This document shows, one piece after another, positions 17,375 to 27,052 of a stretch of DNA of 64,000 nucleotides. Position numbers and translations under genes: made by a program. The notes under the pieces were generated by a model. It did not search any database, was not told the origin of the DNA, and saw only the letters and a list, made by a program, of their open reading frames with translations. Position 1 is the first letter of the stretch. The number at the start of each line of letters is the position of its first letter. The stretch is from Planctomyces sp. SH-PL62 (lineage in GTDB: Bacteria > Planctomycetota > Planctomycetia > Isosphaerales > Isosphaeraceae): NCBI RefSeq assembly GCF_001610895.1, contig NZ_CP011273.1, positions 4,092,001-4,156,000 on the forward strand, written 5' to 3'.

Positions 17375-17402
17375 TTGACAAACGTCGGATGTATTGTATC
17401 GT
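17375..17402 (+). promoter_or_regulatory. Sigma70-type promoter for bTHX
   Basis: A perfect TTGACA (17375-17380) is followed after 16 bases by TATCGT (17397-17402), about 78 bases before the bTHX start codon. On the opposite strand TTGCCG and TACAAT, also 16 bases apart, overlap the same region and could drive the divergent cytochrome gene. Confidence 0.6.
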
Positions 17403-17479
17403 ACGCAAACGCAACGGCAAACGGAAAAACCGAAGACGTCGGCCCGCACGACCAGCGGGAGGCGAGGGGAACACCGACC

Positions 17480-17629
17480 ATGGGCAAGGGCGACAGGCGG
17501 AGCAAGCGGGGCAAGGTTTTCCGGGGCACTTTCGGCAAGAAGCGGCCCAAGGCGGAGACGCTGAGGAAGGCCAAGGCGGCGGCGGTGGCCGCCGACGCCA
17601 CGACCGCGGCGGCCCCGGCTCAGGGCTGA
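17480..17629 (+). CDS. thx: 30S ribosomal protein bTHX with Ala-rich tail
   Basis: A 49-residue basic protein. The start at ATG 17480 is fixed by homology: MGKGDRRSKRGKVFRGTFGKKRP is nearly the canonical bTHX sequence known from Thermus and Bacteroidetes/planctomycete ribosomes. GAGGGG lies about 10 bases upstream. bTHX sits in a cavity at the top of the 30S head and stabilises rRNA. Compared with the ~26-residue Thermus protein, this one carries an extra ~25 residues, rich in Ala and Lys (KAKAAAVAADATTAAAP). A strong promoter lies upstream. The frame continues open far upstream of 17480, but that part is out-of-frame sequence over the divergent gene. Confidence 0.9.
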   Translation: MGKGDRRSKRGKVFRGTFGKKRPKAETLRKAKAAAVAADATTAAAPAQG

Positions 17630-17800
17630 ACCGATTCGGATCGATCGCGTGCGTCCGGTCGCGGGGCCGATCCTCGCCGCCGGACGCACGCGCGTCCATC
17701 CGTTCGTTCGTCGCGGTTCGGGTTGCGTGCCGCCTTCGATTTTGTTCCAGTCGAAGGGGACAGGGACGGCAACCAGGACGATGATCGAGGATCATGAGCC

Positions 17801-18028
17801 ATGGCCAAATTGCGCTTGCTCAAGACCGGACACGGCGACCTGACGCTCGCCGAATGGGACAAGCAGCGGCCCGAGACCGTCGAGGCCGCCGCCGCGCAGT
17901 TCGCGGAACACGTCACTCCCGGCCGCATGGCCTTCCGGCTCGACGGGCCGGGCCAGACCCGCCTCATCCGCCAGTTCGACGCCACGGCTCCCGAGATCCT
18001 CATCGTCCCCGCCGTGCAGGGAGGCTGA
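17801..18028 (+). CDS. Small conserved-looking protein, first gene of a two-gene unit
   Basis: A 75-residue soluble protein starting at ATG 17801, with GAGGATC about 10 bases upstream. It begins MAKLRLLKTGHGDLTLAEWD and ends in DATAPEILIVPAVQGG. It has no signal or membrane segment. I recall similar short planctomycete proteins with a GHGD...AEW start and a FD-x-A-x-EI-x-x-VP-x-GG ending, but cannot name a family. The next gene begins 12 bases after its stop. The compact acidic/hydrophobic alternation suggests a small beta-rich fold that may partner the downstream protein. Confidence 0.7.
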   Translation: MAKLRLLKTGHGDLTLAEWDKQRPETVEAAAAQFAEHVTPGRMAFRLDGPGQTRLIRQFDATAPEILIVPAVQGG

Positions 18029-18040
18029 GAAGCTCTCGCG

Positions 18041-18901
18041 ATGATTCGCACCGGATACCTGCGCTGGGAGATCGACGTCGACGACGTCCGTTGCCCCACC
18101 GATCCCTACGCCCGCGAGGTGGTTTTCCTCGCCCGGCCCACGCATCGGGTCGTCCGCGTCCGGACCACCAACCACGCCGACGCCGCCGCACGCTTCGTCC
18201 GCGGCGAGGCCGCCTATGACAGCGTGCTCAAGACGTTCGACGCCAAGCGGGGTGAGGTCGACCTGACCATCCCCGACGTCGGCCCCCGTCGATTCCGATA
18301 CTCCGAGTCCGACCGGCTGAAGCTGCTGCGGTACTGGATGGAGAAGGTCCAGCGCGAGGCCGCCTCGTTCGCCCACGAGGTCGTCGCCACGGCCTCCTCG
18401 TTCACGCAACTCGTCATCGCCAGCCAGGCGCTCCGTTCCGGCTACGCCAAGCTCGTCGAGAACGAGGTTTTTCGGGTCATCGAAGGCAAGAGCCAGGGCC
18501 AGCCGACCTCGGACGAGCCGATTCGGATCGACGCCGCCGATTATCAGCAAGGGGTGCCCGAACTGGTCGCCGCCGAGCTGGTGCGCGACGTGGTCGAGCC
18601 CAAGGAATTCCACGAGTTCTGCCAGTTCGACTGCCTGACCGTCCGCAACGGCGACAAGTATTACCGAATACCGCGCCGGCCTCACGGGCTCATCGAGGTC
18701 TGGGACGCCACGACCAAGGCCGCCATCTGCCGCCTCTGCGTCGTGTTCCAGGACCCCGGCATGCCCCCCTCCGACGAGGTGGTCATGAAATACCTCCTCG
18801 CCAAGCATCAGCCCGACCAACTCTGGCAGACCGGCGTCCGCTTCGCCCCTCCCAAGGGCCGGTTCGAGGTCACGCCCCCCCGGCGCTGGTCCACCGACTG
18901 A
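18041..18901 (+). CDS. Protein of unknown function, second gene of a two-gene unit
   Basis: A 286-residue soluble protein starting at ATG 18041, 12 bases after the upstream stop. The first ~90 residues look beta-rich (GYLRWEIDVDDVRCPTDPYAREVVFLARP). A helical middle includes LLRYWMEKVQREAASFAHEVVA. The C-terminal half has a distinctive stretch (CLTVRNGDKYYRIPRRPHGLIEVWD, given here only as landmarks CLTVRNG, KYYRIP and LIEVWD) and then CRLCVVF. Cysteines in CQFDC and CRLC spacing could bind metal. I recognise no domain. The pairing and spacing strongly suggest that both proteins function together. A hairpin follows at 18932-18961. Confidence 0.75.
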   Translation: MIRTGYLRWEIDVDDVRCPTDPYAREVVFLARPTHRVVRVRTTNHADAAARFVRGEAAYDSVLKTFDAKRGEVDLTIPDVGPRRFRYSESDRLKLLRYWMEKVQREAASFAHEVVATASSFTQLVIASQALRSGYAKLVENEVFRVIEGKSQGQPTSDEPIRIDAADYQQGVPELVAAELVRDVVEPKEFHEFCQFDCLTVRNGDKYYRIPRRPHGLIEVWDATTKAAICRLCVVFQDPGMPPSDEVVMKYLLAKHQPDQLWQTGVRFAPPKGRFEVTPPRRWSTD

Positions 18902-18931
18902 TCGCGACGTCCGGATGTCTTCGAAATGAAG

Positions 18932-18961
18932 AGGCGTGGGGGATTTCGCCCCCACACGCCT
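18932..18961. terminator. Hairpin between convergent unknown pair and YTV gene
   Basis: The stem AGGCGTGGGGG pairs with CCCCCACACGCCT with one bulged base and loop ATTTCG. It lies 30 bases after the stop of the plus-strand unit and 30 bases before the stop of the convergent YTV gene. No T-run follows. Confidence 0.55.
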
Positions 18962-18991
18962 GGGATCGGGTCGGTCGACGAGGGTCAGGGC

Positions 18992-20980
18992 TCAGCGAAC
19001 GGTCTTCTGGGCGTCCCGCGAGGCCTGCGGGGACGGCGCCGGTGCCGGCGCCGCCGGGGCGACGGGAGCGGGCGCAGGGACCGTCACCGGGACGAGCACC
19101 TGCCGACAGACGGGGACCTGGCGGGCGACCCGCCGCTGCTGAATCTGGTAGGTCGTCACCGGGACGGTCTCTGGCACTTGCACCGCGACCTGGCGAGTGA
19201 GGTTCTCGGTCACCTGCTTCGTCCGTTGCTGGTACGTGGTGACGGGGACGGTCTCCGGGACCTGGACGGCGACCTGCCGGGTGACGTTTTCGGTCACCTG
19301 CTTCGACTTCTGCTGATAAGTGGTGACGGGGACGGTCTCCGGGACCTGGACGGCGACCTGGCGGGTGACGTTCTCGGTCACCTGCCGGGACTGCTGGCGA
19401 TAGGACGTCACGGGGACGGTCTCGGGGATCTGGACGGCGACCTGCCGGGTCACGTTCTCGGTGACGAACCGCCGCTGCTGCTGGTAGACCGTGACGGGGA
19501 CGGTGACCGGCACCTTGACGCCGACCTGCTGGGTCGTGTTCTCGGTGACCTGCTTGTAATGGGTCGTGGGGACGGTCTGGGTCCGCTGCTCGGTCGTGTA
19601 GACGGTCCTGGTGACGGGGACGGTCTCGCTGACCTGCGAGGCCTGCATGGTGGTCACCGGAACCTCGATCGTGCGGACCTCCTGGCTCGGCGCGTCCTCG
19701 GTGACGCTGACCGGCACCATCTCGGTCGTCGTCCTGGGGACCTGGACGACGTTCTGGACTGGGACCGTCCTGGTACGCGTCTGGGGGATGTAGGTCGTCT
19801 CCGGGATGAGACGGACGATGGGCCGGGAGACGTAGACCTGCTGGGTTGTATAGGAGACCTGGCAGCCGTCGACCGTCGCGGCGGACGCGTTGTTCAGGAC
19901 GCCGGCGAAAAGTCCCGCGCCGCCGTGGCCGCCGCAGTGGCCGCAGCCCCCGCCCCGACTCAGCCGATGGCCGCACTTGTGGCCGCAGCCGTGACCGCCG
20001 CCGAGGACCGTTCCGATCGAGTTGCCGCAGGGATCGACGGCCGGGGCCGAGGTGTAGACCGGGACCGTCCGGCACTCATAGCCCCCCTGCTCCTCGACCA
20101 CCCGCCGGTTGGTCGTGACCGGGACGTTCTCGGTGTAGCACTGGTTGACGTAGCTCGTCATGACCTCCTGGGTCATCACCGTCTTCGTCTGCGGCTGCAT
20201 GATCGTCCTGGTGACGGGCTTCATGACCGTCACGAACTGCTGCTGCTTCTGCATCGTCGTGACCGGGTTGTAGACGGTCCGGGTCACAGTCTCGTTGACG
20301 GTCTCCTGCTTGGGCGTGCTCACTGTGTAAGTCTGCTGGATGTTGACGGTCTCCGGGACCGTCCGGACGACGGGGACGGTCTGGGTGCGAAGCTCGGTGC
20401 GGTACTGGGTCTGGTTGACCGTGACCGGCACGTTCTCGACGACCATCCGAGTGTTGGGGACGGTCTCGGTCCGGTACTCGGTACGGAACTGGGTCTGGTT
20501 GACCGTGACGGGGACGCTCTCGACGATCGTTCGGGTGGTTGGGACGGTCTCGGAGCGGTACTCGGTCTTGTACCGGGTCTCGTTGGTCGTGACCGGCACG
20601 CTCTCGACGATCGTCCGTGTGACCGGGACGGTCTCGGTGCGATACTCGGTTTTATACCGGGTCTGATTGGTCGTGACCGGGACGGTCTCGCACTCAATCC
20701 GTGTGACGGGGACGGTCTCGGTGCGGTACTCAGTTCGGTAGCGGGTCTGGTTGGTCGTGACCGGTACCTGGACGCACTCGACGTCGTAGACGGTCTCGTA
20801 GGTCACCTGGGTCTGGGGTGCCAGGATCGTGGTGGTCGCGGCGGCCGCCTGGCTGGTTGGGGAAGGTCCCTGGGCGGAGGCGGTCGGCTCATCGGCGGCC
20901 GTCGCCGCTCGGGCCAGGAAAAGCCCGTAGATCAAGCCCGCCACGGCGGCGCGGCGGAAAGAGGCCCGCTCGACTCTCAT
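18992..20980 (-). CDS. YTV-type repeat envelope protein with two blocks of 28-residue repeats
   Basis: A 662-residue exported protein. ATG 20980 starts a signal peptide (ERASFRRAAVAGLIYGLFLARAATAA); a TTG at 21001 is less likely. Nearly all of the mature chain is Val/Thr/Gln/Tyr/Pro repeats with ETVPVT as the recurrent core. The N-terminal block has five 28-residue units of the form VPVTTNQTRYRTEYRTET plus 10 residues. The C-terminal block has five 28-residue units with QVTENVTRQVAVQVPETVP. Between them lies a Gly/Cys/His-rich segment (GGGHGCGHKCGH, GGGCGHCGGHGG) that could bind metal or cross-link. This fits the planctomycete YTV family, which as I recall is linked to cell-wall fractions. 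A structural envelope role is therefore likely. Confidence 0.85.
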   Translation of the reverse strand: MRVERASFRRAAVAGLIYGLFLARAATAADEPTASAQGPSPTSQAAAATTTILAPQTQVTYETVYDVECVQVPVTTNQTRYRTEYRTETVPVTRIECETVPVTTNQTRYKTEYRTETVPVTRTIVESVPVTTNETRYKTEYRSETVPTTRTIVESVPVTVNQTQFRTEYRTETVPNTRMVVENVPVTVNQTQYRTELRTQTVPVVRTVPETVNIQQTYTVSTPKQETVNETVTRTVYNPVTTMQKQQQFVTVMKPVTRTIMQPQTKTVMTQEVMTSYVNQCYTENVPVTTNRRVVEEQGGYECRTVPVYTSAPAVDPCGNSIGTVLGGGHGCGHKCGHRLSRGGGCGHCGGHGGAGLFAGVLNNASAATVDGCQVSYTTQQVYVSRPIVRLIPETTYIPQTRTRTVPVQNVVQVPRTTTEMVPVSVTEDAPSQEVRTIEVPVTTMQASQVSETVPVTRTVYTTEQRTQTVPTTHYKQVTENTTQQVGVKVPVTVPVTVYQQQRRFVTENVTRQVAVQIPETVPVTSYRQQSRQVTENVTRQVAVQVPETVPVTTYQQKSKQVTENVTRQVAVQVPETVPVTTYQQRTKQVTENLTRQVAVQVPETVPVTTYQIQQRRVARQVPVCRQVLVPVTVPAPAPVAPAAPAPAPSPQASRDAQKTVR
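19136..19555 (-). repeat. Five tandem 84-bp units (C-terminal YTV block)
   Basis: Five consecutive 28-codon units share a VTEN-x-TRQVAVQ-x-PETVPVT core. The last three are nearly identical at both protein and DNA level, suggesting recent expansion by recombination or replication slippage. Confidence 0.85.
20348..20767 (-). repeat. Five tandem 84-bp units (N-terminal YTV block)
   Basis: Five consecutive 28-codon units have the pattern VPVT-x-NQT-x-Y-x-TE-x-R-x-x-TVP. The period is the same as in the C-terminal block but the motif differs, so the two blocks probably descend from one ancestral 28-residue unit. Confidence 0.8.
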
Positions 20981-21454
20981 GCTCGTCGTCCCCCGATGCA
21001 AATTTTGGAGTGGTCGCGACTCCCTTCCATAGGCTTCAGGTCGGGAAGCTCTCCATAGTTTGCCCGAACGGCCTCAAGGCCCTGGGTCGCACGCAATTCT
21101 CATTTCGCCCAGGCCGCCTAATGATAAGCAATCCCTGAACCACGTTGTCTCTTTTCCCCAATCTAGGTCGAAAAATGGGAGGGGGGTCGGCCCGGGCGAC
21201 TCATCGGATCCGGCGTCGGCGGGCGCACCCTCGGCGGGGGATGGGCTCGACCGGAGAGAACGGCCACATGCCTATGGGGTACATAACTGGATTTGCTGAT
21301 CTTTGATCGTCGGGTTGAGGCGGCGGGGGAATTGCCGTAACATGAGCCGGTCTAGGCGGGTCGGACGGTACTCGGGCGGCCGTTGGGCCGGGGAGGCCGC
21401 GTGAAGCCCGCCGGTTCCGATCCCATTCGTCGAAGCTCGCGAGCGTCGTCATCC
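20981..21454. other. Divergent intergenic region, 474 bp
   Basis: This lies between the YTV gene and the NYN gene. It holds the candidate promoter at 21315-21343 for the rightward gene. The part at 21055-21170 is AT-richer and may contain the YTV promoter, but I cannot assign it. There are no convincing genes. Confidence 0.4.
21315..21343 (+). promoter_or_regulatory. Candidate promoter for the NYN-LOTUS gene
   Basis: TTGAGG (21315-21320), a 17-base spacer, then TAACAT (21338-21343). Each hexamer matches four of six consensus positions. It lies 58 bases before the GTG at 21401 and 112 before the ATG at 21455. Confidence 0.4.
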
Positions 21455-22345
21455 ATGTCTAAAACCGAGCATGAGCGAGAGCGCAACCTGGCCGTCTTCA
21501 TCGACCTGGAAAACCTGGCGATGGGGTTTCAGAGCCAGCGGAAGGTCAAGTTCGACATCCAGAAGGTGCTCGAACGGCTGGTCGAGAAGGGTAAGCTGAT
21601 CGTCAAGAAGTCGTACGCCGACTGGAGCCGGTATCCGAACTACACGGCCCCGTTCCACGAGTCGGCGATCGAGCTGATCGAGATCCCCAAGCGCTCCCAG
21701 ACGGGGAAGAACTCGGCCGACATCCGCCTGGTCGTCGACGCGATGGACCTCGCCTGGAGCAAGCCGCACGTCGACACGTTCGTGATCGTCTCCGGCGATT
21801 CCGACTTCTCGCCGCTGGTCTCCAAGCTGAAGGAGAACGGCAAGCACGTCATCGGCCTGGGGATGAAGGGGTCAACATCGGAGCTGCTCCGCGACAACTG
21901 CGACGAGTTCATCTACTATGAGGACCTCGAACGCCAGGAGCAGAACGAGCAGCAGCTGGCCATCGACCTGAAGGCCTATCTCCCGACCAACCTGGACGAG
22001 AAGCAGCGCGAGGTCTTCAGCCTGCTGGTCGAGGCCTGCTCGGCCCTCCGTCGCGAGAATCACGAGGTCCTCTACGCCTCGATGATCAAGGACACCATGA
22101 AGCGGAAGATGCCGTCGTTCGACGAGAGCTACTTCGGCTACCGCAGCTTCACCCATCTGCTCGAAGACGCCGACAACCTGGAGCTGGTGGATATCGAGCG
22201 CAACCCCAAGAGCGGAACCTACATGGTGACTCGCGTCAGCGGTGAGGGAGCCGACGCGGCCCGCCCGCCCTCGGCGCCTGGTGACCGGCCGTCCCCCTCC
22301 ACCGCTCCCCATCGCGGTCGAGGCCGCCAGGGCTCGCATCGCTGA
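21455..22345 (+). CDS. NYN-domain (LabA/DUF88) protein with C-terminal LOTUS/OST-HTH domain
   Basis: A 296-residue protein. ATG 21455 gives MSKTEHERERNLAVFIDLENL, typical of the family start. A GTG at 21401, with GGGGAGG 4-5 bases upstream, would add 18 Ser/Arg-rich residues and is a real alternative. The NYN (PIN-like) domain spans about residues 10-150, with the acidic metal-site residues in AVFIDLENLA, SADIRLVVDAMD and IVSGDSDFSPLV. A winged-helix LOTUS domain follows at about 170-265 (LDEKQREVFSLLVEACSAL, FGYRSFTHLLEDA). The tail is Arg/Pro-rich. NYN proteins are predicted RNases and LOTUS domains bind RNA, including G-quadruplex RNA, so a role in RNA processing is likely. Confidence 0.88.
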   Translation: MSKTEHERERNLAVFIDLENLAMGFQSQRKVKFDIQKVLERLVEKGKLIVKKSYADWSRYPNYTAPFHESAIELIEIPKRSQTGKNSADIRLVVDAMDLAWSKPHVDTFVIVSGDSDFSPLVSKLKENGKHVIGLGMKGSTSELLRDNCDEFIYYEDLERQEQNEQQLAIDLKAYLPTNLDEKQREVFSLLVEACSALRRENHEVLYASMIKDTMKRKMPSFDESYFGYRSFTHLLEDADNLELVDIERNPKSGTYMVTRVSGEGADAARPPSAPGDRPSPSTAPHRGRGRQGSHR

Positions 22346-22515
22346 GACCTCGCGGCGATTTCGGGCTCCGATCCGAAGTGATTCTGGAAAGCGTCGGGGA
22401 TCGATCGTCGTACTCCCCAGTGGTGATCCGCGCCGGGCGATTCGTGTCGTCGGGCGCGGTCCCTTTCCGAATTTCCGGCGTGGAAACCGCGTTGAAATCG
22501 CCAGCGAGGATCAAC

Positions 22516-23763
22516 ATGACCAGGATTCGATCGGGGGCCGTAGCGGTGATCGTCGCCGTCGCGGCCGGCGCATTCGATGTCGCCCAGGGCTCGGAAGAGA
22601 AGCCGTCGGTGGAGGCGGTGTCGGCGGTGTCGCGGTTCACGGTCGACCTGTACAGGACGCTGGCCGGAGGCGGGGACGGTGGCAACATCTTCTGCTCGCC
22701 GCTGAACGTCGCCACGGCGGTCGAGATGACGGCCGCCGGGGCCAAAGGCGAGACCGCCGAGCAGATCGCCCGGACCCTCCATCTCGACGGCCTCGGCGAC
22801 GCCGCGCACGACGGCCTGGGCGGCCTGGTCGACGCCGTTCGTGGGTCGTCGAAGCCACGGCCCGAGGGTGAGGCGGAAGACCGCTCGACCGGGCTCTGGA
22901 CGGCCAACGCGGGCTGGTTCGACGGGAGCGAGAAGATCCTTCCGGACTTCACGGCGCGGCTCGAACGCTCCTACCGGGCCGAGCCCCACCTCGTCGATTT
23001 CGCCCATTCCCCCGACGCCGCTCGCGAGACCATCAACCGCTGGGTCGCCGAACAGACCCGCGACAAGATCCGCGACCTGCTCAAGCCCGAACACGTCCGG
23101 CCCGGCACATCGTTCATCCTCACGAGCGCTATTTATTTCAAGGGCCTCTGGGCCTTCCCGTTCGCGGCCAAGGCCACGACCGACGACGAATTCCGGGCGG
23201 CAGGCGGCTCCGTCCCGATCAAGATGATGCACCAGACGGCGACCCGCCTCGCCTACTTCGAGGACGACGCCGTGCAGGTGGTGGCGCTGCCTTACCGGGA
23301 CAGCTCGCTCGACATGCTCGTCGTCCTCCCGCGCAAGGTCGACGGCCTCGGCGAGCTGGAAGCCGCGCTGACCGCGGAGAAGATCGACGCCTGGTCCTCG
23401 GGCCTGCGCCCCGGCCGCGTGAGAATGAGCCTCCCCCGGTTCAAGTCGACGGCCGAGTTCGACCTCAAGGAGGTCCTTTCGAAACTCGGCATGCCGTCGG
23501 CCTTCGACCCGGCCCGCGCCGACTTCTCGGGGATCACCGGCGATCGGGGCGTGTACCTTTCGGCGGTCGTCCACAAGGCGTTCGTCGAGGTTGAGGAGAC
23601 CGGCACGGAGGCCGCAGCCGCGACGGCCGTCGTCGGCGTACGGAGCGCGGCGATCAGCCCCCAGCGCGAGTATCAGTTCCGCGCCGACCGTCCGTTCCTC
23701 TACCTGATCCGCGATAGGCAGGCGGGCGCGGTCCTTTTCATGGGCCGGCTCAGCCGCCCCTGA
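22516..23763 (+). CDS. Secreted serpin (inhibitory-type hinge)
   Basis: A 415-residue protein, the normal serpin length plus a signal peptide. ATG 22516 has GAGG 6-8 bases upstream, and MTRIRSGAVAVIVAVAAGAFDVAQG is the export signal. Serpin landmarks include NIFCSPLNVATAVEM, FILTSAIYFKGLWAFPF, VVALPYRDSSLDMLVVLP and the C-terminal RPFLYLIRD and VLFMGRL. The reactive-loop hinge EETGTEAAAATAVV has the small side chains required of inhibitory members. The scissile region is GVRSAA, with Arg376 at P1 or P2 depending on loop length, which suggests a trypsin-like target. It probably protects the cell or its secretions against serine proteases. Its last 14 bases overlap the convergent deacetylase gene. 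Confidence 0.92.
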   Translation: MTRIRSGAVAVIVAVAAGAFDVAQGSEEKPSVEAVSAVSRFTVDLYRTLAGGGDGGNIFCSPLNVATAVEMTAAGAKGETAEQIARTLHLDGLGDAAHDGLGGLVDAVRGSSKPRPEGEAEDRSTGLWTANAGWFDGSEKILPDFTARLERSYRAEPHLVDFAHSPDAARETINRWVAEQTRDKIRDLLKPEHVRPGTSFILTSAIYFKGLWAFPFAAKATTDDEFRAAGGSVPIKMMHQTATRLAYFEDDAVQVVALPYRDSSLDMLVVLPRKVDGLGELEAALTAEKIDAWSSGLRPGRVRMSLPRFKSTAEFDLKEVLSKLGMPSAFDPARADFSGITGDRGVYLSAVVHKAFVEVEETGTEAAAATAVVGVRSAAISPQREYQFRADRPFLYLIRDRQAGAVLFMGRLSRP

Positions 23764-24700
23764 GTTCCATCGTGCTCATCGACGCGGCGATGCGCACCGT
23801 CTCCGCCTGGATCGAGACCGTGTCTTCAATGTCGCGGGCGTAGCCCCCGGCCATGGCCGTCGCCACCGGCAGCCCGGCCTCCCGGCAGGCCTCGAACACC
23901 AGGCGGTCGCGCGCGGCCAGCCCCGCGCGGCTCAGCTTCATCCGGCCCAGGCGGTCTCCGGCGAAGGGATCGGAGCCCGCCAGATAGATCGCCAGCTCGG
24001 CCTCGGACTCCTCGATGGCGGTCTCCAGGGCCGGCTCCAACGCGGCGAGATAGGCGTCGTCCTCGGTCCCGTCGTCCAGCTCGACGTCGAGGCGGCTTCT
24101 CTGCTTGCGGAGCGGATAGTTCCTCGCGCCGTGGATCGAGAACGTGTAGACCTCGGGGTCGTCGGCGAAGATCGAGGCGGTGCCATCCCCCTGGTGGACG
24201 TCGCAGTCGATGACGAGGACCCGGCGACAGAGCCCTTCGGCTTGCATCGCGCGGGCCGCGACGGCTGCGTCGTTGAACACGCAGTAGCCCGCGCCGTGGT
24301 CGCGGAAGGCGTGGTGCGTCCCCCCCGCCAGATTGACGGCGACGCAAAGGCCGCCGCGCTCGGGTCCGCATCGCGAGGCGTCCGCCAGCACGGAGCGAAC
24401 CGCCGCGAGCGTCGCTCCGCAGGATCGGAGCGAACGCTCCACCAGCTCGGGCGACCACGGCAGCCCCAGCTCGCGGACCTCCGACTCGGAGAGCCGACCT
24501 GCGACGACCCGTTCGTAGTACGAGGCGTCGTGGGCGCGGAGGATTTCTTGGGGGGTGGCCGCGTCGGGGATGTGGAGCCACTCCGGCGGGACGATCCGCT
24601 CATCGAGCAGTCGCCGCCGCAGGAGGGCGTATTTGGCCAGGGGGAACGTGTGGCTGGCGGGGAGCGGGAGCGCGAACTGATCCGTGTAGAAGACGTCCAT
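23750..24700 (-). CDS. Histone deacetylase-superfamily protein (acetoin-utilisation/acetylpolyamine amidohydrolase type)
   Basis: A 316-residue protein with the full zinc-dependent deacetylase signature: NLAGGTHHAF (the active-site His pair), GYCVFNDAAVAA, VIDCDVHQGDGTASIF (zinc ligands Asp and His), GSDPFAGDRLGRM (third zinc ligand Asp) and AMAGGYARD. There is no signal peptide, so it acts in the cytoplasm. Bacterial members deacetylate acetyl-CoA synthetase, polyamines or other small molecules; the substrate here is unknown. The gene begins 29 bases after the transketolase stop on the same strand, so co-transcription is likely. The start at ATG 24700 lacks a strong Shine-Dalgarno, which is consistent with a downstream operon position. 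Confidence 0.9.
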   Translation of the reverse strand: MDVFYTDQFALPLPASHTFPLAKYALLRRRLLDERIVPPEWLHIPDAATPQEILRAHDASYYERVVAGRLSESEVRELGLPWSPELVERSLRSCGATLAAVRSVLADASRCGPERGGLCVAVNLAGGTHHAFRDHGAGYCVFNDAAVAARAMQAEGLCRRVLVIDCDVHQGDGTASIFADDPEVYTFSIHGARNYPLRKQRSRLDVELDDGTEDDAYLAALEPALETAIEESEAELAIYLAGSDPFAGDRLGRMKLSRAGLAARDRLVFEACREAGLPVATAMAGGYARDIEDTVSIQAETVRIAASMSTMELRGG

Positions 24701-24729
24701 TTCGGCCCCCGCCGGATCGATCGTCCCGA

Positions 24730-26826
<2,097 letters not shown>

Positions 26827-27052
26827 GCCTCGGGAAACTCCTACAGACTCCGCGGCCGACGCACGACGGAGACGCTTCTCGGATCGATTCGCACGGTCCT
26901 CCCTAGACTAAGGTCCCCGGGCGGGTGACACAATGGACGTTCGCGACGGCCGGCGGACGTCCGATCGACCCTGCCCGCAATAGTGGCGCGAATCCGACGA
27001 ACTTCCTCCCGACGGTCGAGATTCCCGGCCACGAAACAGACCGGAGGCGAGC

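Noticed and set aside
19136-20767. Possible CRISPR-like array from regular repeats
   Set aside because: The 84-bp periodic units are coding repeats in frame within the YTV gene, with no unique spacers.
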